From NCBI GenBank assembly GCA_026400935.1, contig JAPLNX010000167.1:1-51642 (forward strand): a stretch of DNA of 51,642 nucleotides. Direction: 5' to 3'. The first letter of the stretch is position 1. Each line of letters begins with the position of its first letter. Of the stretch, positions 8,661 to 18,738 are shown one piece after another. A program made the translations under genes and the position numbers. This stretch comes from Planctomycetia bacterium (lineage in GTDB: Bacteria; Planctomycetota; Planctomycetia; Planctomycetales; Planctomycetaceae). The notes under the pieces were generated by a model, which was given only the letters and a program-made list of their open reading frames with translations, was not told the DNA's origin and made no database searches.

Positions 8661-11399
8661 ATGAATCGAGTCACACTCATCGGAAGACTGCAATTGCTCT
8701 GGCTCACACTCTGTGTGTTGGCGATTTGCGGACGAGCTTCAGCGCAGACCAGTGAATCATCAAAATCAACGCTCGAACTTCAGCAACGCTTGCTCGATCG
8801 ACTGATGCAGGTCGAGCGTGATGCAAGACGGTTGTTAAAGGATCTGCCGCAGCCGGTTCCGTCAGATCCGGCGAATCACAAGTTGTTTGTCACGCTCGAA
8901 ACACCGGTGTTGACCACCTTCTTTCTGCAATCACCAGTCGGGCAGATTGTTGAGCACCGCGTGTTCGTGGCCAAGTTGGTACTCACGAATCTGACCCCCG
9001 GCGCCAAAATAATTGAGCCTGCACAACTCACGCTCGACGCAGACGGAAACCGGCTCAAGAACGGTGAGCTCGATAAGGCCATTCAGCCACGTGGCGTGCA
9101 GATCGGTCAGCAACTTCTCACGTTTACTCAGATCAAACCAAACACCGTGACCGTCCCGCCGGGCTTTACCAAATCGACGTGGATCGTGTTTGGAGGATTG
9201 CCGCGCGGCCAGCAGATACCGTCGTTGAAATTGCAGATCGACAGCGGCGACAAGCCAATCGAGTTCGACATCAGTGCCTGGGCTGCAAAGCAGTTGATGC
9301 TCACGTCAACGCGACTGGGGCCGCGCGATTGCTTGGCCTTGCTGACAATTTCGGGTGAATTGAATTCGCTAACGGTCGGAGCGTTTTTCGAAGAGTTGGA
9401 TCGACTCGCAATGCAGAAGGTGAGTCGAGTGGTTGTGCGTTGGAACTCGGGTCTGACGCCGTTGGAATCGTCTGTGTTCAACTGGTTGACGCAAGCGGTT
9501 CAAACATTGGGACGGATCGAGAATTATTCCCCGTACAATCAATTTCCGCAGTTACTGAATTCATTCAGTGAGTTTCGCCTCGCAGAGTTGCCCGGACAGA
9601 GCCGGCCCAGCATTTCGATCACGGATGCCGCTCGCGCAGAGCGCGGGGTTCCTACGGCAGTGGCTTCTGTTTCTCCCATTCATCGCACGACAGCGGAAGC
9701 CGTCATCGCCGCGTTACGCACGGTTTACGAAGTACTGCCGCATCATGAACTGCTCGTTGAACTGCGCAATGGAGCGACGCTGCCGCGATGTGCGGCACTG
9801 GCCGGTGCCGGGACACGCTTGAAGTCAGATGATTTGCCATTGTTACTTGAATTGACCGAAGACGCCGAGCCAGCGGTTCAACTCGCTGCCGTGCAAACAC
9901 TGAGGTACTTCGGAGATCGCGTGGTGATCGAAAAGTTGTTGCAACTGGCTCGCAAGCATGAGGAGCCGTTGACCTCATCAGCGCTAGAAAGCCTTGCAGC
10001 ATCGCGCTATGCCGACGCTCATATTGCACTGTTGCGATTGTTCGATGATGAGCCGCTCGAAGCCCGGAAGACGATCGTCAAAGTCATGGCTCAGACTCCG
10101 CGACCTTTGTGGTCCGAAGCGATTTACAAATCTGCGCGCGATCCGCAGTCGGGACTTGGTCGTGACGGCTTGCAAGCACTCGTTCGCATTGGGCATCCGC
10201 AGTTGTCAGCGTTACTCAAAGAGTCACTGAAATCGTCCGACGCAGACTTGCGTGAGGCTGCTTATCAAGAACTCGCTCAGCGCAACGATCCTACGAGTGA
10301 GGCGATCGCGAGAAAGTTCACGTTGCGGCAATTGGAGCTCGCGCCGCCGACCGCGTCGATGTTGGTGTTCCTCAATAAAACCAAAGATCAAGCGGCGGTG
10401 CCGCTGCTGTTGTTGCATCTGCAAAACAAGTACACCGACCGCTCGGCGCTAATCAATACGCTGGCTCAGATCGGTGATCAGAACGTGGCTGAAACACTCG
10501 CCGAACAATACCCACACTTGAAGGCAACGGACCAAGTGGCGGTCCTCGTGCTGCTAGGACAATTGCGATCGCCGTTGTTATTGAAGTTGGCGGCATCTGC
10601 CTTGGAGTCAATCGACCCAACGGTCGTGAACACCGTTTGTCAGTGGTTGCCGAGCGACGGTAGTCCCGCTGCGGTTGACCTCTTGATCCACGCATTGGAC
10701 AACGCGACTCAACAGACCACGATCATTTACGTGGCAAATGCCTTGGGACAAACCGCGACTTTGGAAGCTCGCAAGGCACTGCGTCGAGCGAGAACCTCCA
10801 GCGATCCTCAAAAGCAACTCTATGCACGCACGGCGTTGCAAAGCTTGCTGACTCGGTCGCCTGGGATGTCGTTTGTCATTCAAGCAAGAGGGCTTGAACA
10901 ACAAGGTGACGCGAAAACCGCGTTTGAGCTGATTGCAACCGCCATCAAGCTCGATCCGGAACTTCCGGAAGCCTATATCGCTCGCGCGAACACGTTGATC
11001 AAACAGAATAAATACGCCGACGCCCAGAAAGATTTCGAGAAGGCTCTTTCTTTGGACGACTTCAGCAGCGAAGCGGTTACGGGAGTCGGCATCACGCTGG
11101 CGGTTGCCGGCCGGTTCGAAGAGGGGATCAAGATTCTGGAAGCGAATCGCGCGAAATTTCCGAACGACAATCTGTTTCTCTACAACGCCGCTTGTGTCTA
11201 CGGCCGGGCCGCTGAAGCGGTCCAGAAGGATGAAAAATTCCCCGACCGAGACAAGAAGGTCGTCGAGTTCCAAGGCAAAGCGATCGCCGATCTCCGCGAT
11301 TCCATCAAAGCGGGCTTCGACGAATTCGACTGGATGAAGAAAGACCCGGATCTCAACTCACTGCACGAGTTGCCGGAATTCAAAGAACTCTCGAAGTAG
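8661..11399 (+). CDS. Secreted HEAT-repeat/TPR protein
   Basis: A 912-residue protein from ATG 8661. An alternative ATG lies at 8643, and the long upstream frame is palindrome. A signal peptide is visible (RLQLLWLTLCVLAICGRA, cleavage near SAQT). Residues 60-330 are an unassigned strand-rich region. About 375-730 consist of HEAT-like helical repeats (for example LLLELTEDAEPAVQLAAVQT and LLKESLKSSDADLREAAYQE). About 735-860 are tetratricopeptide repeats (ARGLEQQGDAKTAFELIATA, AYIARANTLIKQNKYADAQK). Such proteins are scaffolds for protein contacts in the planctomycete periplasm or at the membrane. No catalytic site is seen. It is a single gene and its partner is unknown. Confidence 0.8.
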   Translation: MNRVTLIGRLQLLWLTLCVLAICGRASAQTSESSKSTLELQQRLLDRLMQVERDARRLLKDLPQPVPSDPANHKLFVTLETPVLTTFFLQSPVGQIVEHRVFVAKLVLTNLTPGAKIIEPAQLTLDADGNRLKNGELDKAIQPRGVQIGQQLLTFTQIKPNTVTVPPGFTKSTWIVFGGLPRGQQIPSLKLQIDSGDKPIEFDISAWAAKQLMLTSTRLGPRDCLALLTISGELNSLTVGAFFEELDRLAMQKVSRVVVRWNSGLTPLESSVFNWLTQAVQTLGRIENYSPYNQFPQLLNSFSEFRLAELPGQSRPSISITDAARAERGVPTAVASVSPIHRTTAEAVIAALRTVYEVLPHHELLVELRNGATLPRCAALAGAGTRLKSDDLPLLLELTEDAEPAVQLAAVQTLRYFGDRVVIEKLLQLARKHEEPLTSSALESLAASRYADAHIALLRLFDDEPLEARKTIVKVMAQTPRPLWSEAIYKSARDPQSGLGRDGLQALVRIGHPQLSALLKESLKSSDADLREAAYQELAQRNDPTSEAIARKFTLRQLELAPPTASMLVFLNKTKDQAAVPLLLLHLQNKYTDRSALINTLAQIGDQNVAETLAEQYPHLKATDQVAVLVLLGQLRSPLLLKLAASALESIDPTVVNTVCQWLPSDGSPAAVDLLIHALDNATQQTTIIYVANALGQTATLEARKALRRARTSSDPQKQLYARTALQSLLTRSPGMSFVIQARGLEQQGDAKTAFELIATAIKLDPELPEAYIARANTLIKQNKYADAQKDFEKALSLDDFSSEAVTGVGITLAVAGRFEEGIKILEANRAKFPNDNLFLYNAACVYGRAAEAVQKDEKFPDRDKKVVEFQGKAIADLRDSIKAGFDEFDWMKKDPDLNSLHELPEFKELSK

Positions 11400-11403
11400 G
11401 GCG

Positions 11404-11566
11404 GCGAAGCCGCAAAATACGTAGCCGCCACTAACACTCGCGCCCGGCCTGCGTGTTCCACCGGAGTCAAACCCTCGACCCTGAGCCGCTCCGCCCAAAA
11501 CCCCAAGTCCGCCGAGCCAAGCAGCGAGACTTCACGCACATGGGCAAGTTCCGCGACGTATTTCAT
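11404..11566 (-). pseudogene. Possible gene remnant beside the large palindrome
   Basis: From an ATG at 11566 on the minus strand a protein-like stretch begins MKYVAELAHVREVSLLGSAD and continues for about 53 residues to VLVAATYFAAS. It then reads into the antisense of the HEAT/TPR gene end. The start has protein-like composition, but the continuation is clearly not a domain. I do not recognise the family with certainty. It is best read as the 5' remnant of a gene cut near 11404. It is upstream-adjacent to the 11597-11806 palindrome. Confidence 0.35.
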
Positions 11567-11596
11567 AGTCCTGGTTCCAAGGCGGATTGTGTGTTC

Positions 11597-11806
11597 CGCC
11601 CCAAAGGGGCAGCCATAAGCCAGCCCAGGGCAACGCCCTGGGAACGATTTCATGGAACGCCCGAAGCCCTGAAAGGGCGACACGAAGAAATCGTTTGAGA
11701 GAGTGTCGCCCTTTCAGGGCTTCAAACATTTTGGGATTCGCGAACCCAGGGCGGCGCTCCCGTTGGTCGCTTGCCCTGGGCTGGCTTATGGCTGCCCTTT
11801 GGGGCG
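11597..11806. repeat. Large nested palindrome (about 210 bp)
   Basis: The outer arms (CGCCCCAAAGGGGCAGCCAT at the left; ATGGCTGCCCTTTGGGGCG at the right) enclose AAGCCAGCCCAGGGC / GCCCTGGGCTGGCTT. The inner arms are GAAGCCCTGAAAGGGCGACAC at 11663-11683 and its near-perfect complement at 11703-11723. Translation in several frames gives spurious open frames, which is expected for such a palindrome. It is a miniature inverted-repeat element without any transposase. Confidence 0.8.
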
Positions 11807-11831
11807 AAAGCGCATTCCTCGAAAGCGTGGC

Positions 11832-12038
11832 CTAAATCTGCTCGACCTTCTGTCGAGCCACGCCGTCTTGCACGAGTTCCAAAGACTGCCAAGGAACGAC
11901 TGCGGCCAAATCTTCGCCCGCTCGGCGCACGATGACCGGTTGCCCATCCGTCGCGACTCGGCTGAAGACATCGGCATCGCCTGCGGCCAATCCCGGCTCG
12001 TCCACATGGCTGGGAGCATCCAACGCGAGGGAAGACAT
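11832..12038 (-). CDS. Phd/YefM-like antitoxin-type small protein, no toxin seen
   Basis: A 68-residue protein from ATG 12038, with a consensus GGAGGT Shine-Dalgarno 5 nt upstream, strong evidence that it is translated. The core VFSRVATDGQPVIVRRAGED followed by LAAVVPWQSLELVQD resembles the prevent-host-death/YefM antitoxin pattern (a DNA-binding N-terminus, then 'vvltr-G-pvAvlvs-eey/dl'). In type II toxin-antitoxin modules a toxin gene (Fic/Doc, RelE or PIN) would normally follow directly downstream. Here the downstream side is occupied by the 11597-11806 palindrome and a gene remnant. It could be an orphan antitoxin or a transcription regulator. The family call rests on a short motif. Confidence 0.6.
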   Translation of the reverse strand: MSSLALDAPSHVDEPGLAAGDADVFSRVATDGQPVIVRRAGEDLAAVVPWQSLELVQDGVARQKVEQI

Positions 12039-12238
12039 GGCGGACCTCCAGATTCGGACTTGCTCTCTTGGAGCAAAATGCACGTTTCACGCAAACGCTC
12101 GCGATGCTACTCGGCTGAGAATTCACACGTTCTTAAGATGCCGAGCTATTTCAAAAACGCTCGCCCATTACACTCGCTGGCCAGAAGCGTTGCCGTGAAC
12201 TCGTCCGGTGCGTCGCACGACACAGGAGAATTATATTG

Positions 12239-13161
<923 letters not shown>

Positions 13162-13162
<1 letters not shown>

Positions 13163-13416
13163 TGTCACGATACGCGGCAATGCTGGCCCTGTTGTTGTCA
13201 CTGGGTTGTGGGGCAGCCTCCCCTGCCACGGCAATCAAGGTCGAGGATGTCCCGGAAAACTTGATGAAGATCGCCAAGGAAAAGCTGCCCGAAGTCACGT
13301 TCGAGCAAGCGCTGAAACGTGCCGACGGCACCTACGAAATCCGAGGCAAAGACAAACGCGGCAAGTCACGCGACATCGACATGACCGCGACCGGTGAAGT
13401 CATTGAAATCGAGTAG
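13162..13416 (+). CDS. Small PepSY-like lipoprotein
   Basis: An 84-residue protein whose ATG at 13162 overlaps the stop of the DUF1559 gene. The N-terminus is a lipoprotein signal (MLALLLSLGCGAAS; lipobox LSLGC with Cys near residue 16). The mature part, VPENLMKIAKEKLPEVTFEQ followed by ADGTYEIRGKDKRGK and DIDMTATGEVIEIE, has the alternating helix and strand pattern of PepSY-like domains, which often act as inhibitors or chaperone-like periplasmic modules. The coupling to a prepilin-like protein suggests they act together in the envelope (inference). Confidence 0.75.
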
Positions 13417-13419
13417 CCA

Positions 13420-13968
13420 TCATTCAGCTCTGTGCATGTGAAGATTCAAAACGTCTTCGTCGTCCGACTCAACTTTCCGTTGTCGTCGCTTGCGCTGCTC
13501 TTCAACCCGCCGCTTCAACTCGGCCTCGAAGCCGCGATCGACGGGTTGGTAGTACGTTCGCTCGACGCCGAGGTAGTCTTGATCGACCCAGCCCTCCGGC
13601 GCGTCGTGAGCGTACTGATAGCCTTCGCCGTGGCCTAGTCGTTTCGCTCCGGGATAGTGGCCGTCGCGAAGATGCGTCGGGACCGGCAGGACGCGCTTGG
13701 TGCGGACGTCGTCCAGCGCGGCATCGACGGCCAGGTAGCTGGCGTTCGACTTCGGAGCGGTCGCGAGGTACGTCACCGTCTGAGCCAGCATGATGCGGCA
13801 TTCCGGCGGCATTCCGGCGGCCCGACGAACTCGGTCGCGTGCGCGGCCGACATCGCAACGACCAACGCCTGCGGGTCCGCGTTGCCGATGTCGGCCGACG
13901 CTGCGATCACGATCCGCCGAGCAATGAACCACGGCTCTTCTCCCGCTTCATTTGTTCGTGCTTCAATC
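13420..13968 (-). pseudogene. rarA: C-terminal remnant of rarA/mgsA, frameshifted
   Basis: Minus-strand translation gives the C-terminal part of the RarA (MgsA) replication-recombination ATPase. From 13963 one frame reads EAGEEPWFIARRIVIAASAD and continues to AMSAAHATEFVG. From about 13830 another frame reads IMLAQTVTYLATAPKSNASY, then LPVPTHLRDGHYPGAKRLGH and YYQPVDRGFEAELKRR, ending at a TGA at 13420. The switch of frame coincides with an 11-bp tandem duplication (CCGGAATGCCG twice, 13799-13824). The N-terminal two thirds, including the Walker A and B motifs, are absent. The gene is therefore both truncated and frameshifted. A functional rarA would have to lie elsewhere in the genome. Confidence 0.85.
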
Positions 13969-14098
13969 TGGAGGTGGTCGGACTGATGGGGTGGTCGATA
14001 TCTTCTTGTGACGCTGAGTCAGTATGTTTTCATTCCTGCCAGATTGCTTCAGGAAGTTCGCCCACCACGCTGTTCTCCCGCCTTGAGGAGTTTTTGCT

Positions 14099-15556
14099 AT
14101 GCACGATTCGCAGACGAATTGGGTTTCGTCACGCCGTCATTTTCTTTCGACGCAGGCATTTGGACTGGGTTCGCTCGCACTGGCCTCGTTGTTGAAACAA
14201 GAGGGAGCGGTTGCGGAAACGGTGCGTCCGGAACTGGAAAAGAAAACATACGACCTCAAGCCGAAGTCGCCGCAGGCTGAGCCAAAAGCTCAAGCGATGA
14301 TTTCGTTGTTCATGCAGGGTGGGCCGAGTCACATTGATCTGTGCGATCCGAAGCCGATCTTGAATAAGCTCGACGGGCAGAAATTTCCGGGGGACATCAA
14401 GTACGACAACGCAGCGCAAGCGAGTTCGCGAGTTCTTGGCTGCCCGTGGCCGTTCCGTAAGTACGGCGACTGTGGCATGGATTTCTCAGATTTGCTGCCG
14501 CACTTCGGTGAGATCGCGGATGACCTGACGCTGGTCCGTTCGATGACCACCGGAGTGAACAATCACGGCGAATCGTTGTACGCGCTCAATACGGGACGGA
14601 CACAAGCCGGCCGTCCGTCGCTGGGAAGCTGGCTGACTTATGGGCTTGGTTGCGAGACTCAAGACTTGCCAGCTTATGTCGTGTTGACAGACGCAGGAGG
14701 CTTGCCAGTCCTTGGCACACACAATTGGTCGAACGGTTGGTTGCCCGCGCTGTATCAAGGGACTGTCGTGCGTTCGCGGGAACCGCGAATACTCAATCTC
14801 GATCCGCCGCCGCACTTGAAAGGTCTGCCGCAAGAACGCTACCTCGAATACGTCGCGAAACTGAATCGCGAACACTTGGCAAAGCATCCGGGTGAAACGG
14901 ACTTGGAAGCGCGGATCGCTTCGTATGAGTTGGCTGCACGCATGCAAACCGCTGCGAAGGAGGCTCTTGAACTATCGCAAGAAACGGAAGCGACTCAAAA
15001 GCTCTACGGTTTGGATAACGACAAAACACGTTCGTTCGGAACCCGCTGCTTACTCGCTCGCAGGCTTGTGGAACGGGGTGTTCGCTTTGTTTCGCTCTAC
15101 TCTTACGCGCAGATGTGGGACCATCACGGCGCGTTGCTAGGTGCGTTGCCTCAAGCGTGCCTGGCGATCGATCAACCGTGTGCGGCTTTGGTGAAAGACC
15201 TCAAGCAACGCGGCTTGCTCGATTCAACAGTCGTGCATTGGGGCGGCGAGATGGGACGTCTGCCAGTCATTCAGAACGACACCGGCCCAACGAACGTCGG
15301 TCGAGATCACAATACTTACGGCTTCAGCATGTGGCTGGCCGGAGGCGGCTTCAAGCCGGGTTTCACTTACGGCGCGACCGATGAGTTCGGTCATCACGCG
15401 GTCGAAGGAAAAGTGACGCATCACGATTACCATGCCACGCTGATGCACCTCTTCGGACTCGACCCCAAGAAGCTAACCTTCATCCGTAACGCTGCTCCGC
15501 AAGCGCTCATCGAATCGACTGTGTCTTCTCGCGTCGTACAGGAAATTCTGGCGTGA
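14099..15556 (+). CDS. DUF1501 protein, Tat-exported
   Basis: A 485-residue protein from ATG 14099 with TTGAGGAG about 9 nt upstream. A twin-arginine-type leader is present (SSRRHFLSTQAFGLGSLALA). DUF1501 motifs follow: MISLFMQGGPSHIDLCDPKP near residue 68, TTGVNNHGESLYALNTGR near 155 and a C-terminal GGEMGRLPVIQNDTG with GRDHNTYGFSMWLAGGG. The family belongs to the alkaline-phosphatase/sulfatase-like superfamily. In planctomycetes it is normally encoded next to a PSD1 (DUF1549/DUF1553) cytochrome-c-domain protein. That partner is missing here, and the upstream neighbour is a rarA remnant. The substrate is unknown. Confidence 0.92.
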   Translation: MHDSQTNWVSSRRHFLSTQAFGLGSLALASLLKQEGAVAETVRPELEKKTYDLKPKSPQAEPKAQAMISLFMQGGPSHIDLCDPKPILNKLDGQKFPGDIKYDNAAQASSRVLGCPWPFRKYGDCGMDFSDLLPHFGEIADDLTLVRSMTTGVNNHGESLYALNTGRTQAGRPSLGSWLTYGLGCETQDLPAYVVLTDAGGLPVLGTHNWSNGWLPALYQGTVVRSREPRILNLDPPPHLKGLPQERYLEYVAKLNREHLAKHPGETDLEARIASYELAARMQTAAKEALELSQETEATQKLYGLDNDKTRSFGTRCLLARRLVERGVRFVSLYSYAQMWDHHGALLGALPQACLAIDQPCAALVKDLKQRGLLDSTVVHWGGEMGRLPVIQNDTGPTNVGRDHNTYGFSMWLAGGGFKPGFTYGATDEFGHHAVEGKVTHHDYHATLMHLFGLDPKKLTFIRNAAPQALIESTVSSRVVQEILA

Positions 15557-15566
15557 GGACTTGTGC

Positions 15567-16796
15567 GTGAATAACTCGATTGAATCTCCGCGTGCGGAAA
15601 CAGCTCGTGAACCGCTGGCACGCAACGTCAAATTGTTGGGCTTTGCGAGCCTGTTGAACGACATTTCCAGCGAGATGATCTTCCCGCTGCTTCCACATTT
15701 CGTGATGACCGTGTTGGGTGGTAGCCGAGCATCGCTGGGGATGATCGAAGGAGCCGCCGATTCGTTGTCGAGTTTGCTGAAGCTCGCCTCTGGGCATTGG
15801 TCTGATCAAAGTCGCTCCCGACGGTTATTCATTTTGGTCGGCTACACGCTGACTGCGCTCACCCGACCGGGCCTGGCTGCGATGACCGCAGCGTGGCAAG
15901 TCGCCGTCGGTCGATTGATCGACCGATTTGGAAAAGGTGTTCGTTCGGCACCTCGCGACGCGCTCATCGCCGACTCAACCTCGCCGCGTGAACGAGGTCG
16001 AGCGTATGGATTTAATCGAGCGATGGACCATCTTGGGGCTACTATCGGTCCGTTGCTCGCGACTGCTTTTCTGTGGTTCTGGCCCGGTGAACTGCGTTGG
16101 CTATTCGCACTGACAATGATCCCTGGCCTGTGTCTCATCGCGTTGATCGCGTTCGGGCTAAAAGATCCCCCGGTAGAAAAGATCGAGAAGAAAGACTCTG
16201 GCGGACCGTTGCTCACAATGACGCCGTTTGATGGTCGGTTTCGGTTGTTCTTGGTTTCGTTGGTGATCTTTACGCTGGGAAATTCGAGCGATGCATTTCT
16301 GCTGGTGCGAGCGGGCGAACTCGGTGTGACTACGGCGTGGCTGCCGATCCTGTGGGGCTTGCTGCACGTCGTTAAAGGGCTGGGAAACTGGTGGATTGGA
16401 CCGCTCGTGGAAAAGATCGGTTCGCGACGTCTGATCGTCATCGGTTGGTCGGTCTACTCGATCGTGTATCTACTCTTCGCATTCGCCAATCAAGCGTGGC
16501 ACGCGTGGGCTTTGTTCCTGCTTTATGGACTCTTTTATGCCTGTACCGAATCGGCAGAAAAAGTGCTCGTCGTGGACCTCGTCGGCCAAGAACGCCGTGG
16601 CCTAGCGTTCGGTTGGTTCCATGCAGCCATCGGCATTGCGACATTGCCAGCCAGTATTTTGTTCGGAACATTGTATGACCGCTTTGGTGGGCTCGCGGCC
16701 TTTGGCACCAGTGCTGGACTGGCACTGGTAGCGTCAATGGTTCTGATGGCTGTTCGACTGAGTCCCACCGAACAGGAACCTTCCACTTCGCATTGA
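15567..16796 (+). CDS. MFS transporter
   Basis: A 409-residue integral membrane protein. GTG 15567 is chosen because GAGGA lies 7 nt upstream; TTG 15561 is the alternative. About twelve hydrophobic segments are visible in two halves. The cytoplasmic loop RSRRLFILVGYTLTALTRPG and the motif GRLIDRFGKGVRSAPRDALI between helices 2-4 are typical of a Major Facilitator subfamily often annotated as 'MFS transporter, permease'. The substrate is unknown. It starts 10 nt after the DUF1501 stop and is followed 13 nt later by the DUF167 gene, so the three may be cotranscribed. Confidence 0.85.
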   Translation: MNNSIESPRAETAREPLARNVKLLGFASLLNDISSEMIFPLLPHFVMTVLGGSRASLGMIEGAADSLSSLLKLASGHWSDQSRSRRLFILVGYTLTALTRPGLAAMTAAWQVAVGRLIDRFGKGVRSAPRDALIADSTSPRERGRAYGFNRAMDHLGATIGPLLATAFLWFWPGELRWLFALTMIPGLCLIALIAFGLKDPPVEKIEKKDSGGPLLTMTPFDGRFRLFLVSLVIFTLGNSSDAFLLVRAGELGVTTAWLPILWGLLHVVKGLGNWWIGPLVEKIGSRRLIVIGWSVYSIVYLLFAFANQAWHAWALFLLYGLFYACTESAEKVLVVDLVGQERRGLAFGWFHAAIGIATLPASILFGTLYDRFGGLAAFGTSAGLALVASMVLMAVRLSPTEQEPSTSH

Positions 16797-16809
16797 TTAT
16801 GAGTGTGCC

Positions 16810-17115
16810 GTGATCGCTTTTGAAGAATGTGCTGAAGGAATCATCGTACCGGTGAAAGCTCAGCCGGGCGCTCGCCGCAACGGACTCGCAGGAGTTCATG
16901 CGGGCGCACTCAAAGTGCAAGTGACACAGGCTCCCGAGAAAGGCAAAGCGACTGAAGCAGTCCTCGAAACGCTCGCCAAGTCACTCAACCTGAAACGTTC
17001 ACAAGTCTCGCTGGTATCCGGTGCGACCTCACCACAAAAGCGAGTTCTGATCACGGGTCTTTCGGCTGCTGAATTCGCTGATCGGCTGCGTGATTGTACG
17101 TTTCGCGTCCAATGA
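16810..17115 (+). CDS. DUF167 (UPF0235, YggU-like) protein
   Basis: A 101-residue protein from GTG 16810, 13 nt after the MFS stop. The family pattern is clear: VPVKAQPGARRNGLAGVHAG, then LKVQVTQAPEKGKATEAVLE, then LAKSLNLKRSQVSLVSGATS. This is a conserved small basic fold of unknown function, found across bacteria and eukaryotes. Length is normal. Confidence 0.92.
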   Translation: MIAFEECAEGIIVPVKAQPGARRNGLAGVHAGALKVQVTQAPEKGKATEAVLETLAKSLNLKRSQVSLVSGATSPQKRVLITGLSAAEFADRLRDCTFRVQ

Positions 17116-17218
17116 AGTTTCGCGGGGAATACCAGACGACGTGACCTATGTTGTGGCACCTTAGTTTCAACCAAGATCGCTCGATTGTGTGTCGTGCCGA
17201 TTATGGACGTTACGCCAT

Positions 17219-18475
17219 TTAAAACACCGAGAGCAGCAGCAACTGCGAGGTGCGGATCAGCCACTTGCGGTCGTTGACAGTAAAAGTACCCTTCGCGAGC
17301 AACTGCTGACATTTGTTTTGAGCCTGCGTCACGATAAGCCGTTGCAGGTCCGTGAATCTTCGCTGGCCGTCTGCTTCTAGAAGTAGTTGAGTGATACGCA
17401 AAACGGCTTTCACTTCATCCACATCGGGTGAAACATCGTCGGTCCATATCGGTGCTTGTTCTGAATTGGCAGCGAATTGAACGACGTTCAAGACGAGGCT
17501 AGACACCGCAGCCACTTTATCAAAGTCGATCTTCTCCGGAACGTCGCGTGGTGTGTGATAATCAGGATGTTCACCAGTTGAAAGAAATAGGAACGGCACC
17601 TTTTCGCTCCAGAATGGACCGTAATCGCTGCGCACTCCAATGAGGTCGATTCCAAGTCGTGCCACTTCGAGTCCGCGTGGAGAGCCAACTTGATTGAGAG
17701 TGGTCTTCAATTGATGAGCATGTTCGCTCCCCATGACGAAGACGGTCGGCAGCGGCAGGTCTCCCAGCGATCGGCCGATCATGTCAGCCGTAATAAACAG
17801 TTTGACGTTCTCGATTGGCCACGGCGGATGCGCCACAAACCAACGTGAGCCCCACAACAATTGCTCTTCCATGTCGAAGCCGACAAAAACGACGCTGCGT
17901 TTCGGTCGTTCCTTCATCAGTGAGAATTGGCGAGCAACTTCCAGCATCATCGCGGTTCCAGTCGCGTTGTCGTCTGCTCCACGAAAGACAGCACCATTAC
18001 GAGTTCCCAAATGATCGAAATGAACTCCAATAACGATCAACTCCTTCCGCAATTCTGGATCGCTTCCTTCGATCCAAGCTCCGACATTTCGGCCAACGAT
18101 CGGCGGACTCTTGGACGCACTGATTGACTTGGCCGTTAACGGGTCGTCCGCATCCGCAGCCTCGGATTCGGTTCCGGGAATGAGTTGCTCATAAGACTCT
18201 TCTGCAAACAGTGGTTTAAGTCGGCAAGTCTCGAATTGCTTTCGCAAATAGGCAGCCGCTCGAACTGCATCCGCACCTGCTCGCCCACCAAGCTGCCGAC
18301 TGGCTAGGAATTCGACGTGCGGTCGAACATGCCCCGGCTTGATCGTACCTTCCCAATTGCTGGGACTTTCCTCAGCGTTCGCAAACGTGGTCACCGTGAG
18401 GGCCAGCAAAACTCGCAGGGTAAATTGGCAACCATGCAATTGAATGGTCCGCTGGCCCACCAAAAGAATTTTCAT
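17219..18475 (-). CDS. Secreted M28-family zinc peptidase
   Basis: A 418-residue protein from ATG 18475 with AGGA about 9 nt upstream. The N-terminus is hydrophobic (FTLRVLLALTVTTFANAEES) and suggests export. The two-zinc aminopeptidase ligands of family M28 are all visible: VIGVHFDHLG (His152), RGADDNATG (Asp168), GFDMEEQLLWG (Glu203/204), ITADMIG (Asp231) and GEHPDYHTPRDVPEKIDFD (C-terminal His). It likely cleaves N-terminal residues from peptides in the periplasm. Convergent with the DUF167 gene. The 103-nt gap between the two holds no obvious terminator. Confidence 0.9.
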   Translation of the reverse strand: MKILLVGQRTIQLHGCQFTLRVLLALTVTTFANAEESPSNWEGTIKPGHVRPHVEFLASRQLGGRAGADAVRAAAYLRKQFETCRLKPLFAEESYEQLIPGTESEAADADDPLTAKSISASKSPPIVGRNVGAWIEGSDPELRKELIVIGVHFDHLGTRNGAVFRGADDNATGTAMMLEVARQFSLMKERPKRSVVFVGFDMEEQLLWGSRWFVAHPPWPIENVKLFITADMIGRSLGDLPLPTVFVMGSEHAHQLKTTLNQVGSPRGLEVARLGIDLIGVRSDYGPFWSEKVPFLFLSTGEHPDYHTPRDVPEKIDFDKVAAVSSLVLNVVQFAANSEQAPIWTDDVSPDVDEVKAVLRITQLLLEADGQRRFTDLQRLIVTQAQNKCQQLLAKGTFTVNDRKWLIRTSQLLLLSVF

Positions 18476-18668
18476 CCTGCAGTCCTTTGCAAAGAATGGT
18501 CGGCAATGATTGCGTCACTTCGGTCTCAGAATAGAAGGGAATCGTCGCATGGCTCAAGACAAGTCAGATAGAGGCGCTATCAATGAACGAGTCAATGAGT
18601 TGGTCAGCGAATAGTGCTGCAGTGGAATCCGCTGATGTCTGTGAACGGATCAGAGGAGCATTCACAAA

Positions 18669-18706
18669 AAAATAACCCCACACCGGAGCCACGGTGCAGG
18701 GTTGTT
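18669..18706 (-). terminator. Rho-independent terminator of the ferredoxin gene
   Basis: On the minus strand, AACCCTGCACCG pairs with CGGTGTGGGGTT around a TGGCTC loop and is followed by ATTTTTTT. It lies about 30 nt beyond the fdxA stop. This is the clearest intrinsic terminator in the window. The remainder of 18476-18668 shows no gene. Confidence 0.85.
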
Positions 18707-18738
18707 TCAAAATATTTTGTTCGTTTCCCAAGGGGCAA

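Noticed and set aside
13432-14280. Plus-strand open frames between the PepSY-like and DUF1501 genes
   Set aside because: They are antisense to the rarA remnant or overlap the DUF1501 start without protein-like composition.
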